From: Ascidia mentula
Taxonomy: Eukaryota; Chordata; Ascidiacea; Phlebobranchia; Ascidiidae
NCBI GenBank assembly: GCA_947561715.1
Contig: OX387198.1
Coordinates: 16,802,001 to 16,866,000 of the forward strand
Direction: 5' to 3'
DNA: 64,000 nucleotides
Shown: one piece after another, positions 45,840-57,480 of the stretch
Numbering within the stretch: position 1 is the stretch's first letter
Layout: the number at the start of each line of letters is the position of its first letter
Program-made: the position numbers and the translations under genes
Notes under the pieces: model-generated
Seen by the model: only the letters and a program-made list of their open reading frames with translations
Database searches by the model: none
Told to the model about the DNA's origin: nothing

Positions 45840-46590
45840 GTTTTCCTCTCCGTTTGCAAAGACACGGTTTGAACAAATATTTAGTTTCTGACGTCATCAT
45901 ATGATAAAAGGTTGCAAATATGATTGATTTATTCCATTGAATGAAGTAAACGAAAAATGCAACAAGACATTGAATTGCCAATTTGGGTTTATACTAAAAA
46001 GTCTAATCTGCTTAATCGTGCTCGGTGGTTGATGTAGTTTTTCTTATTTGAACTTTGACTTTTGTGCACGTGAATCTCGTTTTTTTACTACAGTTTGAAC
46101 ACAAGTTTATCACTCTGCAAAGGTTTATTCATTGTTTTTATAATTTGTCTGAGGCATTTCGAAACTTATGTGGCACACAGAATTGTTTACATTGATTTTA
46201 AAAAATGGTTATGCAAAATTTCTCTGCTCCGAGATTGTTTTACCAAAAGCACTTATTTTTCAAGAACAAATAAAACTACTTTGTTGTTTTAGTGTTCCTT
46301 TCCAGTCGGGTCGAAAGCAGTTTGTAAAAGTTTTAAACTCACGCGATTGAAACTGAACGTTCTTTGAAAATTTCTAGCCGTCGAAAATAGAGTTTTCAAC
46401 GATAACTAAATATTTTCTTTTTATCCTGGGAAAAAATGCACAATTTTGTTGATCTCTTGAATCAAGATATACCCTGTACAAATCTGTAGCCTGAAGGAAA
46501 ATATATTATCATAATATTGTTTTCGCGATTCCAAACTGACATTGGCCAAAGCTGTGCAAAGAGTTTATAAAAAAAATGAAACAAGCTTTA
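45840..46590. other. NLR-B 3' flank
   Basis: This matches 26410-27165, including the decayed fragment similar to BAF-like exon 2 near 46460-46530. No intact gene. Confidence 0.5.
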
Positions 46591-48510
46591 CTACATGTGT
46601 CAAATCAACCTGGGGAAGTTGATGCGGTGCGACGAATAAACTTTTCCAGATTCAGGAAGCAGCAGCCTAATTGTCCAAACTGTGGTCTTTTCCTCAAGGG
46701 CGACACGCCTGTCCCGCAGCACAAAGAAACTGCTTTAATTGCGGAAGGAGGGGGCATTATTACCAAGGATTGTACAAGGAACCGGCAACTAATTGTGTTC
46801 AGCAGGCAAGCTAGAATGACTCTGAAACATTTGTAGGTTATGTTAAAACTAACTTTGCGTTAGATGCACCTGCAGGTACCTCAGTTTGCAGAACAAAAAC
46901 ACTCCGTCTATTTGACTCTTGAGAGTATTTAAAACATCTACCAAGAACTACCTTTGCAACTTTTAATCCAAACATAAAAACGATAAACAAACATACCTTG
47001 TTCTTAACATACAACGTTAAAATGCAGCGTCCAGAGCGATATTTCAATTGCTTTTGTCTTAGTTCTCTCGCTTAGTCTGTTTTCTCGCTTCGTCTCCGTT
47101 TGTGGCTTACGGCCATCGATATATATACGGTTATTGAGATTACAAAAATTAATGAATTCGACAGGATTATTAAAAATGTCGATGTGATTATTGAAACTAA
47201 AGCCGATTTTCCATATGTTCGAGATAACCCATCTGTCGAAGATAGCGAAGTGATTAACCCAAAATCCCAGATGTGCACGTTTACGCAAAGCAATCAAATT
47301 GCACAAAATAAGCACAAGCAATAAAACAAGGTGTTCCTGCACACCAACGGTATGGCTGAAGGTTAATGGCAAACCAATGCATTTTAGGATAGACTCAGGT
47401 GCAGGCGTTATACAGTCGTCGGTTCAGAACATTTTCGCAATACACTATCTGTCAAATTATCGCCAACATCGCAAGTACTGCTAGATGCACAAAAAGAGTC
47501 TGTGCAAAATTTCGTGGCTTATCGCTAGCGCCGGAGCTCTTCCAGCGTCAGATGTCGTCCATTCTTGTTGATCTGGACGGTGTTGTTTGTCACATGGACG
47601 ACGTTTTAGTATTTGGAAACGCCAGGCAGGAGAATGATAAACGGATAGTAAGTGTTCTAAATAGACTGCGGGGAACTGGTGTGACGTTAAATGATAAATG
47701 TGAGTTTTCAAGCAGAGTATAAAGTTCTTGGGTCACGTTACAGACCAAAACGACATTAAACCGGATCCGGAAAACCTGATTGTGATTAAAAATATGCCGA
47801 GACCTAACAATGTATTATCGGTTAGCGAGTTTCTGGGCATGGCAAATCAGTTGTCAAAGTTTATTCCGGACTTGGCAGAAATTTCTCAACCCCCACGAAA
47901 TCTTCCAAAAACAAATACTGACTGGGTTTGGGAGGATATTCAAAATAACGCTCATGAGATCATTAAAGAACGCTTAATTATTCCACCAACATTCGCTCAC
48001 TATGATCCGTACAGGCGGACTGTAGTTTCAGCTAATGCATCCTCAGACAGGTTTAAGGGCATCTGTTGCCAGTCGCTTATGCCTTACGATCCTTGAGTAA
48101 AACTGAGAAACATTACGCTCAAATTGAAAAGGAAGCACTATAGCGGTAACTTGGGCTTGAAAAATTTAGAGATTACCTCATTGGTTTAAAATTTACGATT
48201 GAAACCGATCACAAGCCATAACTGTGTCTCTTAGGCAAAACAATATAGATGACCATTCTTTCAGTATACAAAGATTTCGCATGAGACTAATGTGGTACAA
48301 TTATAACACGGTAATTGTAGCTGGAGAGAGTTTTATACTCCAGATACACTGTCCAGATTTCCTCTTGTTGGCAAAACTATAAAGAAGAAATGTTTTCTGA
48401 TGAAGTGGAGGAATATGTGCCGGCAGTAATAGCTTCCTTGCCAGTATCTGATCGACGACTGAAGGAAATTGCTCATGAAATCGAGTTGGGCCCAGTCCTG
48501 TCCATTAAGC
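46590..48510 (+). mobile_element. Ty3/gypsy fossil, plus orientation, right copy
   Basis: This is the duplicate of 27166-30640, shorter because part of reverse transcriptase is absent and because it lacks the Harbinger-like insertion. A nucleocapsid-like region, a short protease piece, the C-terminal reverse transcriptase with HMDD, RNase H and a linker are recognisable. It has many breaks. Confidence 0.83.
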
Positions 48511-49950
48511 AAGAACATGGCCAAGGTACTCCATCTGCTTTTAAGCAAATTTTCATTTTTCCTTCCTGCAACGTAAGCCTTTGTCTTGGAGTCGTTGCAA
48601 CAAACGCTTGAGATTGTGAAGGTGGTTCTTGGAAGATGAACCACTGACCAATATATCATCTAGATACCCGGTAGGACTTTTGTGAGGTCATCCATAATTT
48701 CTTGAAAATAAGCTGGCGGAGAAATGATACCAAAAGGTAATACGTTCTGCAATAAAACTCCGCGATGCGTGCTCAGAGCAAGCTTCTTCCGACTTTATGG
48801 TCCAAACTTGATTTGATTGTACGCATTCGCCAAATCGAACATCGATAACATTTTCTTCTTCAGGTGATTGCACAGTCCTCGAATCCACTTTACGTTTCTC
48901 CCGCGGTTTCGATGTAGCACGTTGAACACCGAAGTCGATGGCTGCGTCCCGTAAACAATTTCTTTAGCCACTTTGGCAGGATCTTTGGTTTCGACCGCAA
49001 TTTCAATTGCACCAGCAAAACTTAATTCGATATTCTTTGTCCTGAACAGAGCTTTCAAAATCGCTTCGTTTCCAATTGAACAGATGTGTGAGTGCGCAAA
49101 GCTTCATCCAAGGGATCTGTGATGGATGGAAAATCGCAAGTTGCTGCGCTTTGTCGAATGCGAACGGCGAGCTCTTGAATGGGTTCACTCGACTTACGCT
49201 TCATGTCGGTCCAAAACTTGAACCTTTCACGGACTATGAAACGTTCGGGGTCGAACTGAAACTTCATGTGTTGGACGATTTCTTCTAACGTGAGCTCGTT
49301 GATATCTCTTGGTGGCGATTCCTGTGCAGCCAAATTGACAAGCATCTTGTTCACAGTTGAAGATTGATTCGTCAAAAATACATTTGCCAGTCGATCGTCT
49401 GGCACAAAATGGGCTTTGGCAAACGGGCAAAACAGCGGCCAGTAGTCAATCCACAGCTCTGAAGTCGAATCAAAAGGCGAAAAATTTGGCGTAGTTAAGT
49501 GAGTTACCGTTGATGCCGTTCCTTCCGTCGATCCTTCACTCGAGCGAGGCTTCCCCAGAATTGCGATCATCGCCTCCATTTGTTCTTGGTGTCGACGTTC
49601 TTGTTCTTCTAGTTAACGTTCTAAAACTTCGCATTGACGTTCTTGGGCATTAAGTTGACGTTCATCATCTCCACAAGTTTCTCCATGACCAGAAAATCGG
49701 ACCTCGTCGCCAAATAACTGTTGCATTCTTGAGTCACCAAGAGTTCAATTTTATTCATACAAAACGGTGCGCAGGTTTTGTAGACAAAGCAAACACGCAA
49801 ATAACGTCACGAACGCAATTATTAGATACTGAGGTGCGCAGTAATTTCACAGACGCAAGTCACATTGCAGGACACGCTGATTACACGGCGAATCTAAAGC
49901 ACTCTTTGTTAGGTCAACTGTAGTACACAAAACGATATAATTACACAACA
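48510..49950 (-). mobile_element. Ty3/gypsy fossil, minus orientation, right copy
   Basis: This is the duplicate of 30590-32500 with a better-kept gag (about 49580-49055 on the minus strand) and a shortened pol. A primer-binding-like TTGGCGACGAGG sits directly inside an LTR-like end at about 49720-49950, which on the minus strand starts TGTTGTGTAA and ends TGCAACA. It is broken several times, and the other LTR is missing. Confidence 0.82.
49720..49950 (-). repeat. LTR of the minus-strand gypsy fossil
   Basis: About 231 bases with TG...CA ends on the minus strand, adjoining TTGGCGACGAGG, a primer-binding-site-like sequence. It abuts the B-box repeat at 49951, into which the element probably inserted. 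Confidence 0.6.
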
Positions 49951-50756
49951 GATTTCTAGAATAGTTTCTGAAAGTAACCTTATTTGATTTCTCTACGAAG
50001 AATGAACCAAAAATCCATTATTTTTTTGATTATCGATTAACAATTTTGTCCACCTCGGGATTCGTACCCAGTATATTCTGGCCAGGAAAACCTTTTTTAC
50101 CACAAAATTAGAAATTCACAGGCAGTAAAACCTATCCGTAATTTACAGAGGTAACAACAGCTTACAGTTATAAAACTCGCACAGGTAAACGTGTCTGCAC
50201 ACAATGACTACGTTCAAAATTTTGAACAACTTTTCACGCTAGATGGCGATCGCGAGTAAGCACGGTCTGTCACCGGCAAAACGCTGTTATGCAGCCTCTA
50301 AGGCTAGCAACCTGAAAATATACATGTATATCAACACGAATAAGGGAAAATACATTAAAGAAAAGACATCCCCAAATCCAACATGTTTTTATTAAAGTCA
50401 TGTTTTTTAGTCAAACTTAACTTTCGATGCGAGTTTGCTGTTAGATTTCTTTAATTCAGAACCTAAAGCACAAAGTTATTTAGTTGACCAGGATTTTGCC
50501 ATAAAGTAAGTGTCTTTTTTGCCTGGTGGTTAATCTAACATAGAGGATGCGTCATCGTACTCTTAAGTTAGACTTGTTTCTGAAATACGTACTCATGCCT
50601 AAATATTTTGTTGCATTTTGTGTCTTTAAGATACGGATGACCTGTCATCTCACCATTCTCGCCCCTAAACCTCGGTTGCAGTGAATTGTTTTGTTATAGA
50701 TTTAACAAGTCGCCAAACCCGGTTGTTCATGATTCTGTAGTTTCGCAGTTATGCCA
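49951..50756. repeat. B-box repeat and tail piece
   Basis: This has the GGGATTCG..CCCAG box near 50058 (one base changed), then the block to GAACCTAAAG and the tail piece with CTCGGTTGCAGTGA (50682). It is interrupted at about 50757 by the Penelope-like fragment. Confidence 0.6.
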
Positions 50757-51062
50757 CAACCTTGTCTTGATTGTAACACTGTGTATATCGGCCAGACTAA
50801 GCGCAATTTAAAGTCTCATATTAAAGAACACAAGGCAGCCATACGCAATATGGAACCCAATAAATCTGCTCTATGTGCCCACATGCTTGACACCGACCAC
50901 CGTATCAATTGGAAGGAAGCAAAAGTATTAAAACAAGAAACAATTTTGGCAAAACGGTTGGTTGTGGAAAATTATTAATATGTAAATTCGCTACCTGGGT
51001 GCAAAATATTTGGAGTTGATAACTTTGAAAATGAAGGCCAAAGCTAAAATGCTGTTAATCAT

Positions 51063-51105
51063 TAGTAAACGTTTCGAACACTAACTGCGTTCATCATCAG
51101 TACTA
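51063..51105 (-). ncRNA. Hammerhead-like motif, minus-strand arm
   Basis: The minus strand has TAGTA-CTGATGA-T-GAAC loop GTTC-GAAAC-GTT-TACTA, the same as 33105-33147. The mate at 51210 lies on the other strand, so transcripts in either direction would carry one. Confidence 0.5.
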
Positions 51106-51209
51106 CAATGAGCGCATGCAAGAAAACCGTGGGGGTAATAAAGGACTGAGCAGGTAGATGGGAAGGATTTTCTTTATTACCCCGACGCTTTTCTTGCATG
51201 CGCTCATTG

Positions 51210-51252
51210 TAGTACTGATGATGAAACCTGTTAGTGTTTGAAACGTTTACTA
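51210..51252 (+). ncRNA. Hammerhead-like motif, plus-strand arm
   Basis: TAGTA and TACTA form stem I around CTGATGA and GAAAC-GTT. Stem II here is AAAC with GTTT, slightly different from the other arm, so pairing is kept although the sequence changed. The spacing between core and stem is less regular. Confidence 0.4.
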
Positions 51253-51299
51253 ATGATTAACAGCATTTTAGCTTTGGCTTTCATTTTCAAAATACGCTA

Positions 51300-52800
51300 C
51301 CTAATGTTTTAAATCGAAACGACGGAAAAGTACTTTCGCCCGTGTTCCTTGAAACTTGAAATGCCTAAGTGATAAAGTGAGAAGACCTTATATTTATGTA
51401 AAAGTTATACATCAGTCCCGGCATAATCCTCATGAATATCGAATAAACAATATTGAATAAAATTGCAGATCGTCCATTTGACAAGCAGCAAACTGACAAC
51501 TTGGGCACCGCGTAGAAGTCAGTGATCTTACACACGTGATCCGCTTGGGTTTTAGTGCCATTTGAAGTACGCGGCTAACGTGCCATCAGCATGCATTGAT
51601 TCATAAAACGGATAACTATCGATACCAGGTTTTGAGGTAAAAATCGTTTCTGGCATATATCAGCTTTTGCAATTGCTAGGGTTATTGTGCGCCATTGTTT
51701 ATTTGTAAATTAGTCTTTGCGACAAACAAGCCAGGTTTTTACCTCAAACAGGTAAAGTTACCGCTTGAGCGAATGTTAAAAATGCCCTCTTTGTGACGCA
51801 ACAATCATCACTCAGCAAAACCAAACTCTCGATCAACGAAACCAATTTCTTTACCACCGACAATTGGATGGAAATTTCTTTTTAGTCAGCAGCAACACTT
51901 TATCCGCATTTGTTTGTTGACACTTATATTGCGGCCCTTGAGTTACTTTGAAAGTTTTCATTTAGCCGTTAGAAAATTCAGGTCCACATGATGTTGTTTA
52001 CATTCGAGGGACCGTTTTGCTATCTTTTCCCTGGCGCTTCAAACAAGTTCCTGGGCTAAAAATTCTAACAAGAGAAGTTACCGCTTCAGTGATTGTTGAA
52101 AATGTCTTCTTTATGACGCAACAATGATCACCCAGCAAACCTAAGCTCTCGATCAACGAGCGTTTGATAGAAACTTTTGTTCTTCTCCCAGTCAATTGTA
52201 ACTCAAAACGTTCGTACACGTGTTATATGATCCTGCGAAACCAATTTCTCTACCATCAGTCGTTGAATGGAAACTTTTGTTTAACATTTTTATTTTTGTT
52301 TTCACCATTAGATATTTTGCGCGCATGCATATGCGAACTGATAAAAATCTGCGAATTCTTCCGGCGATTTGGTTGAAACTTTTGTTCGACGTATTTTATT
52401 TATTCGTTTTAGGATTTGAGGTATTTAATTAAATTGAAAATTCTTTAAATTTTTTTTCCTTTCTAATGCTTCGTATCAATGCATCTTCATACCACATCAT
52501 GGCAAAATTATTAAATATTTGTGTGATTATTTGCTTTAAAACCTAAAAATACTAACGTGTGTTTAAATTTTTGTTGAATTGTTTTATTTCTAGAAAACGT
52601 TTCCAATCGGCGATTTAGAATCTTTTTCGTGGGAAAGTTGCAGTGCAACGTGAACTTGTTGATCTTAGTTTTAGTCATCAATACTGATATTTTCTTAAAC
52701 CATTAATTTCTTTACACACAACGTTAAAGTAAACCTTTCTAAAACAACACGCGGTCAACATTTTATTCAGTTTATTAACAGCAGATTTGAAAACTGGTGA
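51300..52800. other. Repeat-rich stretch without recognised genes
   Basis: 51360-51830 corresponds to 33790-34240. 51840-52400 has repeated short phrases (CCAATTTC, GAAACTTTTGTT). I see no gene. Confidence 0.45.
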
Positions 52801-52809
52801 TTTTCAAAT

Positions 52810-53137
52810 TTATTGAAAGTTGTCATACCAACTATCATAAGCACGATAAGCGTTTTGGGCATAGTCAGATCTCATCTTAAACTCACTCTTCATAAATCCA
52901 ACAAATTGTTGTTCATTTCTTCCATCAAGATATACACGGTACAAATCTGTAGCCTGAAGAAAAATAAATTAACATAATGTTGATTTTGCGTATTCTTAAC
53001 TTATTTACCTGTGAGTATCCCTTGTCGACCATTCGTTGTGCATAGCTTCTGCCAATTCCAGGTACTCGACTAATTGCGTGATCCCTTATGGAACCGGAAA
53101 CAAAGTCATCATGTTTTAAAGTGGTAGGGTAATTCAT
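52810..53137 (-). CDS. BAF-like protein, copy 3 (two exons)
   Basis: Exon 1 is 53137-53009 and exon 2 is 52953-52810, with the same phase-0 intron position as copies 1 and 2 and again 90 residues. It reads MNYPTTLKHDDFV, keeps VPGIG and the C-terminal SWYDNFQ, and differs at scattered residues (for example D for G at position 19, MVDKG for MSDKG, GFMKSEFKM for EFMKNEFGM). The frame and splice sites survived while the surrounding non-coding sequence diverged, which hints at selection. An in-frame upstream extension exists (to about 53185), but the ATG at 53137 aligns with the other copies. Confidence 0.82.
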
Positions 53138-53229
53138 TTTATGTTTGATATCTTCGTGATGCAGTAAAATATCTTTGTTTGCCAAAAATAAAATAAGTTA
53201 CTATAGTCCTTGAACAAAGCACAAGATTA

Positions 53230-53600
53230 TACGGTTTCATGTAATAGTTTCTGTTTTTACTTAAGCAATGACAAAAAAGAAATACGCGTTACCTCAGCTG
53301 TATCACCTAGAAAATGACTCGTTTACACCAACCATGCTTTGCTTTTAGCGAAATGATACGGTCATGTGATTATTCTAACCTTCTTCATGAAGTAAACTAT
53401 TGGCCATGCTTGGTTTCTCAACCTACACAGACAACCACGTGGAGCGAAACCAAATTCTCTATCGTTAACCGTTGGTTGAAATACTTTTGTTCGATTTGTT
53501 TCATTTGTTCATACATAAAGTTGTACTTTGGAATCCAAGCCAACGTGAAAAGTCGATGATTCGTTCAACTCACATTAAATAGTGGTTTAAACCTTGTGGC
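53230..53600. repeat. Dispersed unit beside BAF-like copy 3
   Basis: This is a shortened version of 13550-13930, with CGGTCATGTGAT, then CGTTAACCGTTGGTTGAAAT, head-to-head with the BAF-like gene as in the other copies. Confidence 0.6.
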
Positions 53601-54845
53601 AAATATCAACGACTCCTTTTTTAATTCAAAGTAAACTATACCTTAATAATTGGATCTCACTCATTCGGTAAAACGATATTCGTAAAAGTCAGAATATTGA
53701 TTTTAATAATGTAGTTTCTGAAAGTAACCTCATTTAATTTCTCTACGAAAAACTGACCAAAAAGTCTTTTCTTTGTTCATCGATCCACATTTTTATCCAC
53801 ATCGGGATTCGAACCCAGTATTCTGTCCAGGAAAACCTTTTTTCTCGCAAATTCGAAATTACAGGCAGTGAAACCTATCCGTAATTTACAAATTTAACAA
53901 TAGCTCACAGTTATAAAACTCGCACAGGTAAACGTGTCTGCACACAATGAACGGCTTTTGACGCTAGATGTCGATCGAGAGTCTGTCACCGTCAAAACGC
54001 CAGTCTGCTGCCTCTAAGGCGACTTGTATCCTGAAACTAAACATGTATTGCGCTTAACTATACGGGAAAAAACGTCAAGGAATAGATCTCCAAATCCAAC
54101 ATCTTAACTTTCGATACGTGTTGGCTGTTAGAACCTAAATCACACAGTTATTTAGTTGACATGGATTTTGCCTGGTGATTGATCCAACAAAGAGAGTGCG
54201 TTATAGTACACTTAAGTTAGACTTGTTTCTGAAATACGTACTCATGTCTTAATATTTTGTTGTATATGTGCAGATAAATTTTGTGTTTTCAAAATACTGA
54301 TGACCTGTCGTCTCACCATTCTCGCCCCAAAACCTCGGTTGCAGCGAGTTTTTTTTTATAGATTTAACAAGTCGCTAAATCCGGTTGTCAATGATTCTGC
54401 AGTTTTACAGTAATGCCACAATATTGTAAACGATTGTTTGTAGTTGTGATGTAAGGAATAATAGTATATAAGTGCAGCTTTTATGAGCCCTGGTTGGCAT
54501 AGTAACTAACATATTATATTTTTGCCTGCGTGCTCGGAACAAGTCCAGTTTATTTTTTCAACAGCAATTTGCTGCAGAAGTGAAACGCGCCATATCGATA
54601 CAAGACTCGACAAAGCATGAACTTTAACCTCTACATTACAAAAAACATCCATCAAAACAACACAATCATAAAAAAATTATAACCACTGATGACAAGTAGA
54701 CATTTTTGAACACGTAGATAGCGCCACAATGCGGCCAATATACGCGTACTCTCTGTAAATAAATCAGCATACGAGGCTGAAATCACTGCGCCACTGACAA
54801 AGTGGCAATTTGCATCATTTGAGTCAGGACGAGGTTGGCAGACTT
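53600..54845. repeat. Long dispersed repeat with B-box motif and tail
   Basis: This contains the B-box block (53690-54230), the tail piece (54290-54380) and a further 450 bases ending GAGTCAGGACGAGGTTGGCAG. The last part recurs at 58860-59390. On the minus strand a gypsy integrase remnant lies immediately before it, so it may be the LTR end of that element family, but borders are not visible. Confidence 0.55.
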
Positions 54846-55290
54846 CATACAGGAAATGGAAAACGTCTGTCGGCCCCGGCCGAATTCCATTTTTTTTGTT
54901 TTTCTCTAGAACTCGGTATGGGCCCTCGTAGGAGTCGTAAAAAGGGTAGAAAACTTACACGCTTGCGTCCAATGTCTTGGGAACAGCTTCTTTGGGTTAG
55001 GCTTGTCATATCATATGAGACGGTAAGAGTTTCAAACGACCAACTTCGATGCTGCCTAGTGGTAAACACATGACCGACACATGTAGGTATGGTGATATCT
55101 GGAGGAGAAACAAATTCATGCAATCTCGTAAATTGGTCGACCATTGTAAGTAAAAAAAATGTCCACATTAACATGAGCAAGATGAATCGGTGGAGTCGGG
55201 AAGTGTACAAGCAGTGAATACACCTGCTGCGGCATTTAAATTTTTTGGCACAATTTGTTGCTGCATTCCATGCCACACTAATTTAGAAGC
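54845..55290 (-). mobile_element. Gypsy integrase fossil fragment
   Basis: The minus strand carries LLTMVDQFTRLHEF-like sequence, typical of the integrase core, and a GPY/F-like tail (YEGPYRV). It is a small decayed remnant with several breaks, without reverse transcriptase. Confidence 0.65.
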
Positions 55291-55785
55291 AAAGAGCTGG
55301 CGAGTACTCAAATAAATTGGTGTGGTAAATGTACAATGTTACATTTTTTTGCAACCAAGCGCAATGGGGCGAGGGACATCTTTGTAAACACAACAAATTA
55401 TGGTAACCCTGGCAACACCACAAGGATTGTCGCGAAACTGACGTTGGTAACTTGCAGATCAAGCTGTGCAGTTAAAAAGACAGTCTTTCGAAATTTCTGT
55501 GGAGTGTACTGAGGCTCTGGATAAGTCAACGGTTTATAGTCAGTACAAGCCGCAAAACTCAATGAAGGAAATAGTAAAATGAAGAATTGACAGGAACGAA
55601 GGAAGAAATCAAATGCACTGTAAGTTGCATTGGGTGGTCGAGGACCACTTGCTGAAAGAGGCCAACTCCAGACACCGTCAATAAATGCTGCAACAATGCT
55701 ACAAACAATGTTTGTGACGTGGCAGCATTGAGAGCAGTAGTTACCAGAAGAAAAGGAAGTTGCAAAAGCATCTCTCGTGCAAGTA
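55290..55785. other. No gene recognised
   Basis: Open frames on the minus strand have no family resemblance. It may be further retroelement debris. Confidence 0.35.
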
Positions 55786-56700
55786 ATGTCTTTTACACAG
55801 GCAGGGAAGGATAAAATTACATCAAATACCGAAGGAGTAGTTTAATTTTAAATCATAAAGCTTCGTTTTTGCGAAAAACAAAACGTTTTCCTCTTCTTTT
55901 GCCCAAAGACAATAAGAATAAATAATATAGTTTCCGACGTCAACATATGAAAATGGATACAAATATGATTTGTTTATTCTTTTAAATGAAAACAAACCAA
56001 AAATACAACAAGACATATTATTGTTGGTTAACATAACGAGATATAGTATTATGGATTTTTTTAAAAAGCGTACTTCGCTTAATTGTGTTCGTGTTCTGTG
56101 GTTGATGTTACCCTTCTTATTTGAAATAATAATTGAATTTGAACTATGATTTTTCGCACTTAAATCTCATTTGTTTACCTACACTTCGAACACAAGTCTG
56201 TATTTTTTTACCTATACGCCAATTGATTTATTTTTGAAAAACTTGTCTGGCAACTGTCATGTTACACCCATATATAAAACCCTTGAAATTCTAAACTTCC
56301 CGAAATTATCAAACTAAAACCAGCTTAAATTATGCTCAAGCATTACTTTATTCAATTACCTTTGTTTTTCAATAAGTTTTCTATTCTTTATGTTGTTATT
56401 TTTATCTTGTATTGTTTAAGTAATTAGACCAAGGGTGACGTCACAGAAAATCTGAGGTTATTCCAGCATCTCCCTGCCCACATTCTCACGTTTCCCATCT
56501 CTTTTATTCATTGACAAAATTATTGTCGTGTTTGGGAAAAAAATAAACCAATGAATGAATGAATTTAGAAACCGCTGTGGCACACCCATGTGATTACATT
56601 GAATTTTTTTCGATAACCAATAAAGCTACTTTATTATTCTAGCGTTCCTTTCCAATCGGATCGAAAAAAATTTACAAAGGATTTCAACTAAATATCTGTA
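55786..56700 (+). pseudogene. 3' end of a third NLR gene, diverged
   Basis: 55790-55845 matches the last codons of the NLR terminal exon (TTTTACACAGGCAGGGAAGG to the stop). The following sequence matches the 3' flanks at 26376-26940 and 45837-46370 with much more divergence. About 320 bases (56250-56570) ending in repeated TGAA are inserted within it. It represents an older duplicate of the receptor locus. Confidence 0.7.
56250..56570 (+). mobile_element. Possible LINE/SINE 3' fragment with TGAA tail
   Basis: This sequence is absent from the two other copies of the NLR 3' flank and ends with AATGAATGAATGAAT after an AATAAACC segment. A short tandem tail is typical of some LINE/SINE families. 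Family not identified. Confidence 0.4.
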
Positions 56701-57480
56701 AAATACGGAACCTTTTGAATGATCATATAGCGCCATCTCCACACAGTATGTTAAAAACCAACGCAAAGTCATGGACGTTGCTTTGAACTCACTTCATGTG
56801 CAAAGAAATAAATTAAATGTCTTCGAACCAATCTTTCGAATGTGTAGAAGCTTCCGTCGGACCACGACACTCAATCTACTAAGAGCCTAAGTTAAATTGA
56901 AGGAAAGTGATGGAAACCGTACATAAGTTAATCAAATTTCTCTGCAAATTATTAACTACAGATTGCGCAGTTAAGATAATATAATATGTCGCAAAGCATA
57001 GTTATCTGAGCATAACAATTGCAGTACCGCGGGCGAAACTAGGCACAAAAATCCAACAGCAGCACAAAAATCATGCATGGTATTTTCGGACTTAATGATA
57101 AACTGTTCAAAGATAAACTGTTCAAAATATCTTCAGCGTTTTGTTGGGCAGTTTTGAAAACGCAAAAATGGTCCCAAAAAGCCACAAAACTATGTTTGAA
57201 GTATTTTTCACCTAGACTACTCAAACGAAGAACCGTTTATTATCCTTATCAACGGAAAGCATTTTGTAATGGAAATTCAGCTCAGTTGACAAGATTTACT
57301 CGTACCAAGGTGTTTCAACATGTTAACGTAAACTTAGCGTCGAACTCGAGATATTCGTCAACAGGGAATCGACATGCCTATATATATTTGTGGGTTTATT
57401 TGCCTGATACGACATAAGGAACGTCAAAAGGTATAAATAGCCGTGTATGTGTGTGTTATTCGAGCTGTTCTATTATTTTC
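56700..57480. other. No gene recognised
   Basis: An open frame near 57073-57417 has low-complexity, repeat-like content (KLFKDKLFK) and no recognised domain. Confidence 0.35.

Larger units (their letters stand above)
51024..51290. repeat. Palindromic end of the Penelope-like element
   Basis: The left arm TTTGAAAATGAAGGCCAAAG is mirrored by CTTTGGCTTTCATTTTCAAA on the right, with a centre near 51157. It is longer and better preserved than the palindrome at 32935. Confidence 0.85.
50757..51300 (+). mobile_element. Penelope-like element, 5'-truncated, GIY-YIG remnant
   Basis: The frame at about 50757-50979 reads PCLDCNTVYIGQTKRNLKS, then IKEHKAAIRN, and ends in LVVENY. This is the GIY-YIG endonuclease domain (here VYIG in place of YIG) with the conserved R-x-x-EH segment found at the C-terminus of Penelope-like retroelements. 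The reverse transcriptase is absent. A palindromic end (51024-51290) follows. The fragment interrupts the dispersed repeat, as expected for a 5'-truncated retroinsertion. Confidence 0.82.
37080..51830. repeat. Segmental duplication, right copy
   Basis: This is the partner of 7240-34240. It keeps empty target sites for the hAT, mariner-like and Harbinger-like elements found on the left, so it better represents the ancestral arrangement. Confidence 0.88.

Noticed and set aside
57073-57417. 114-codon open frame
   Set aside because: Starts in a short internal duplication, has no domain and no splice or homology support.
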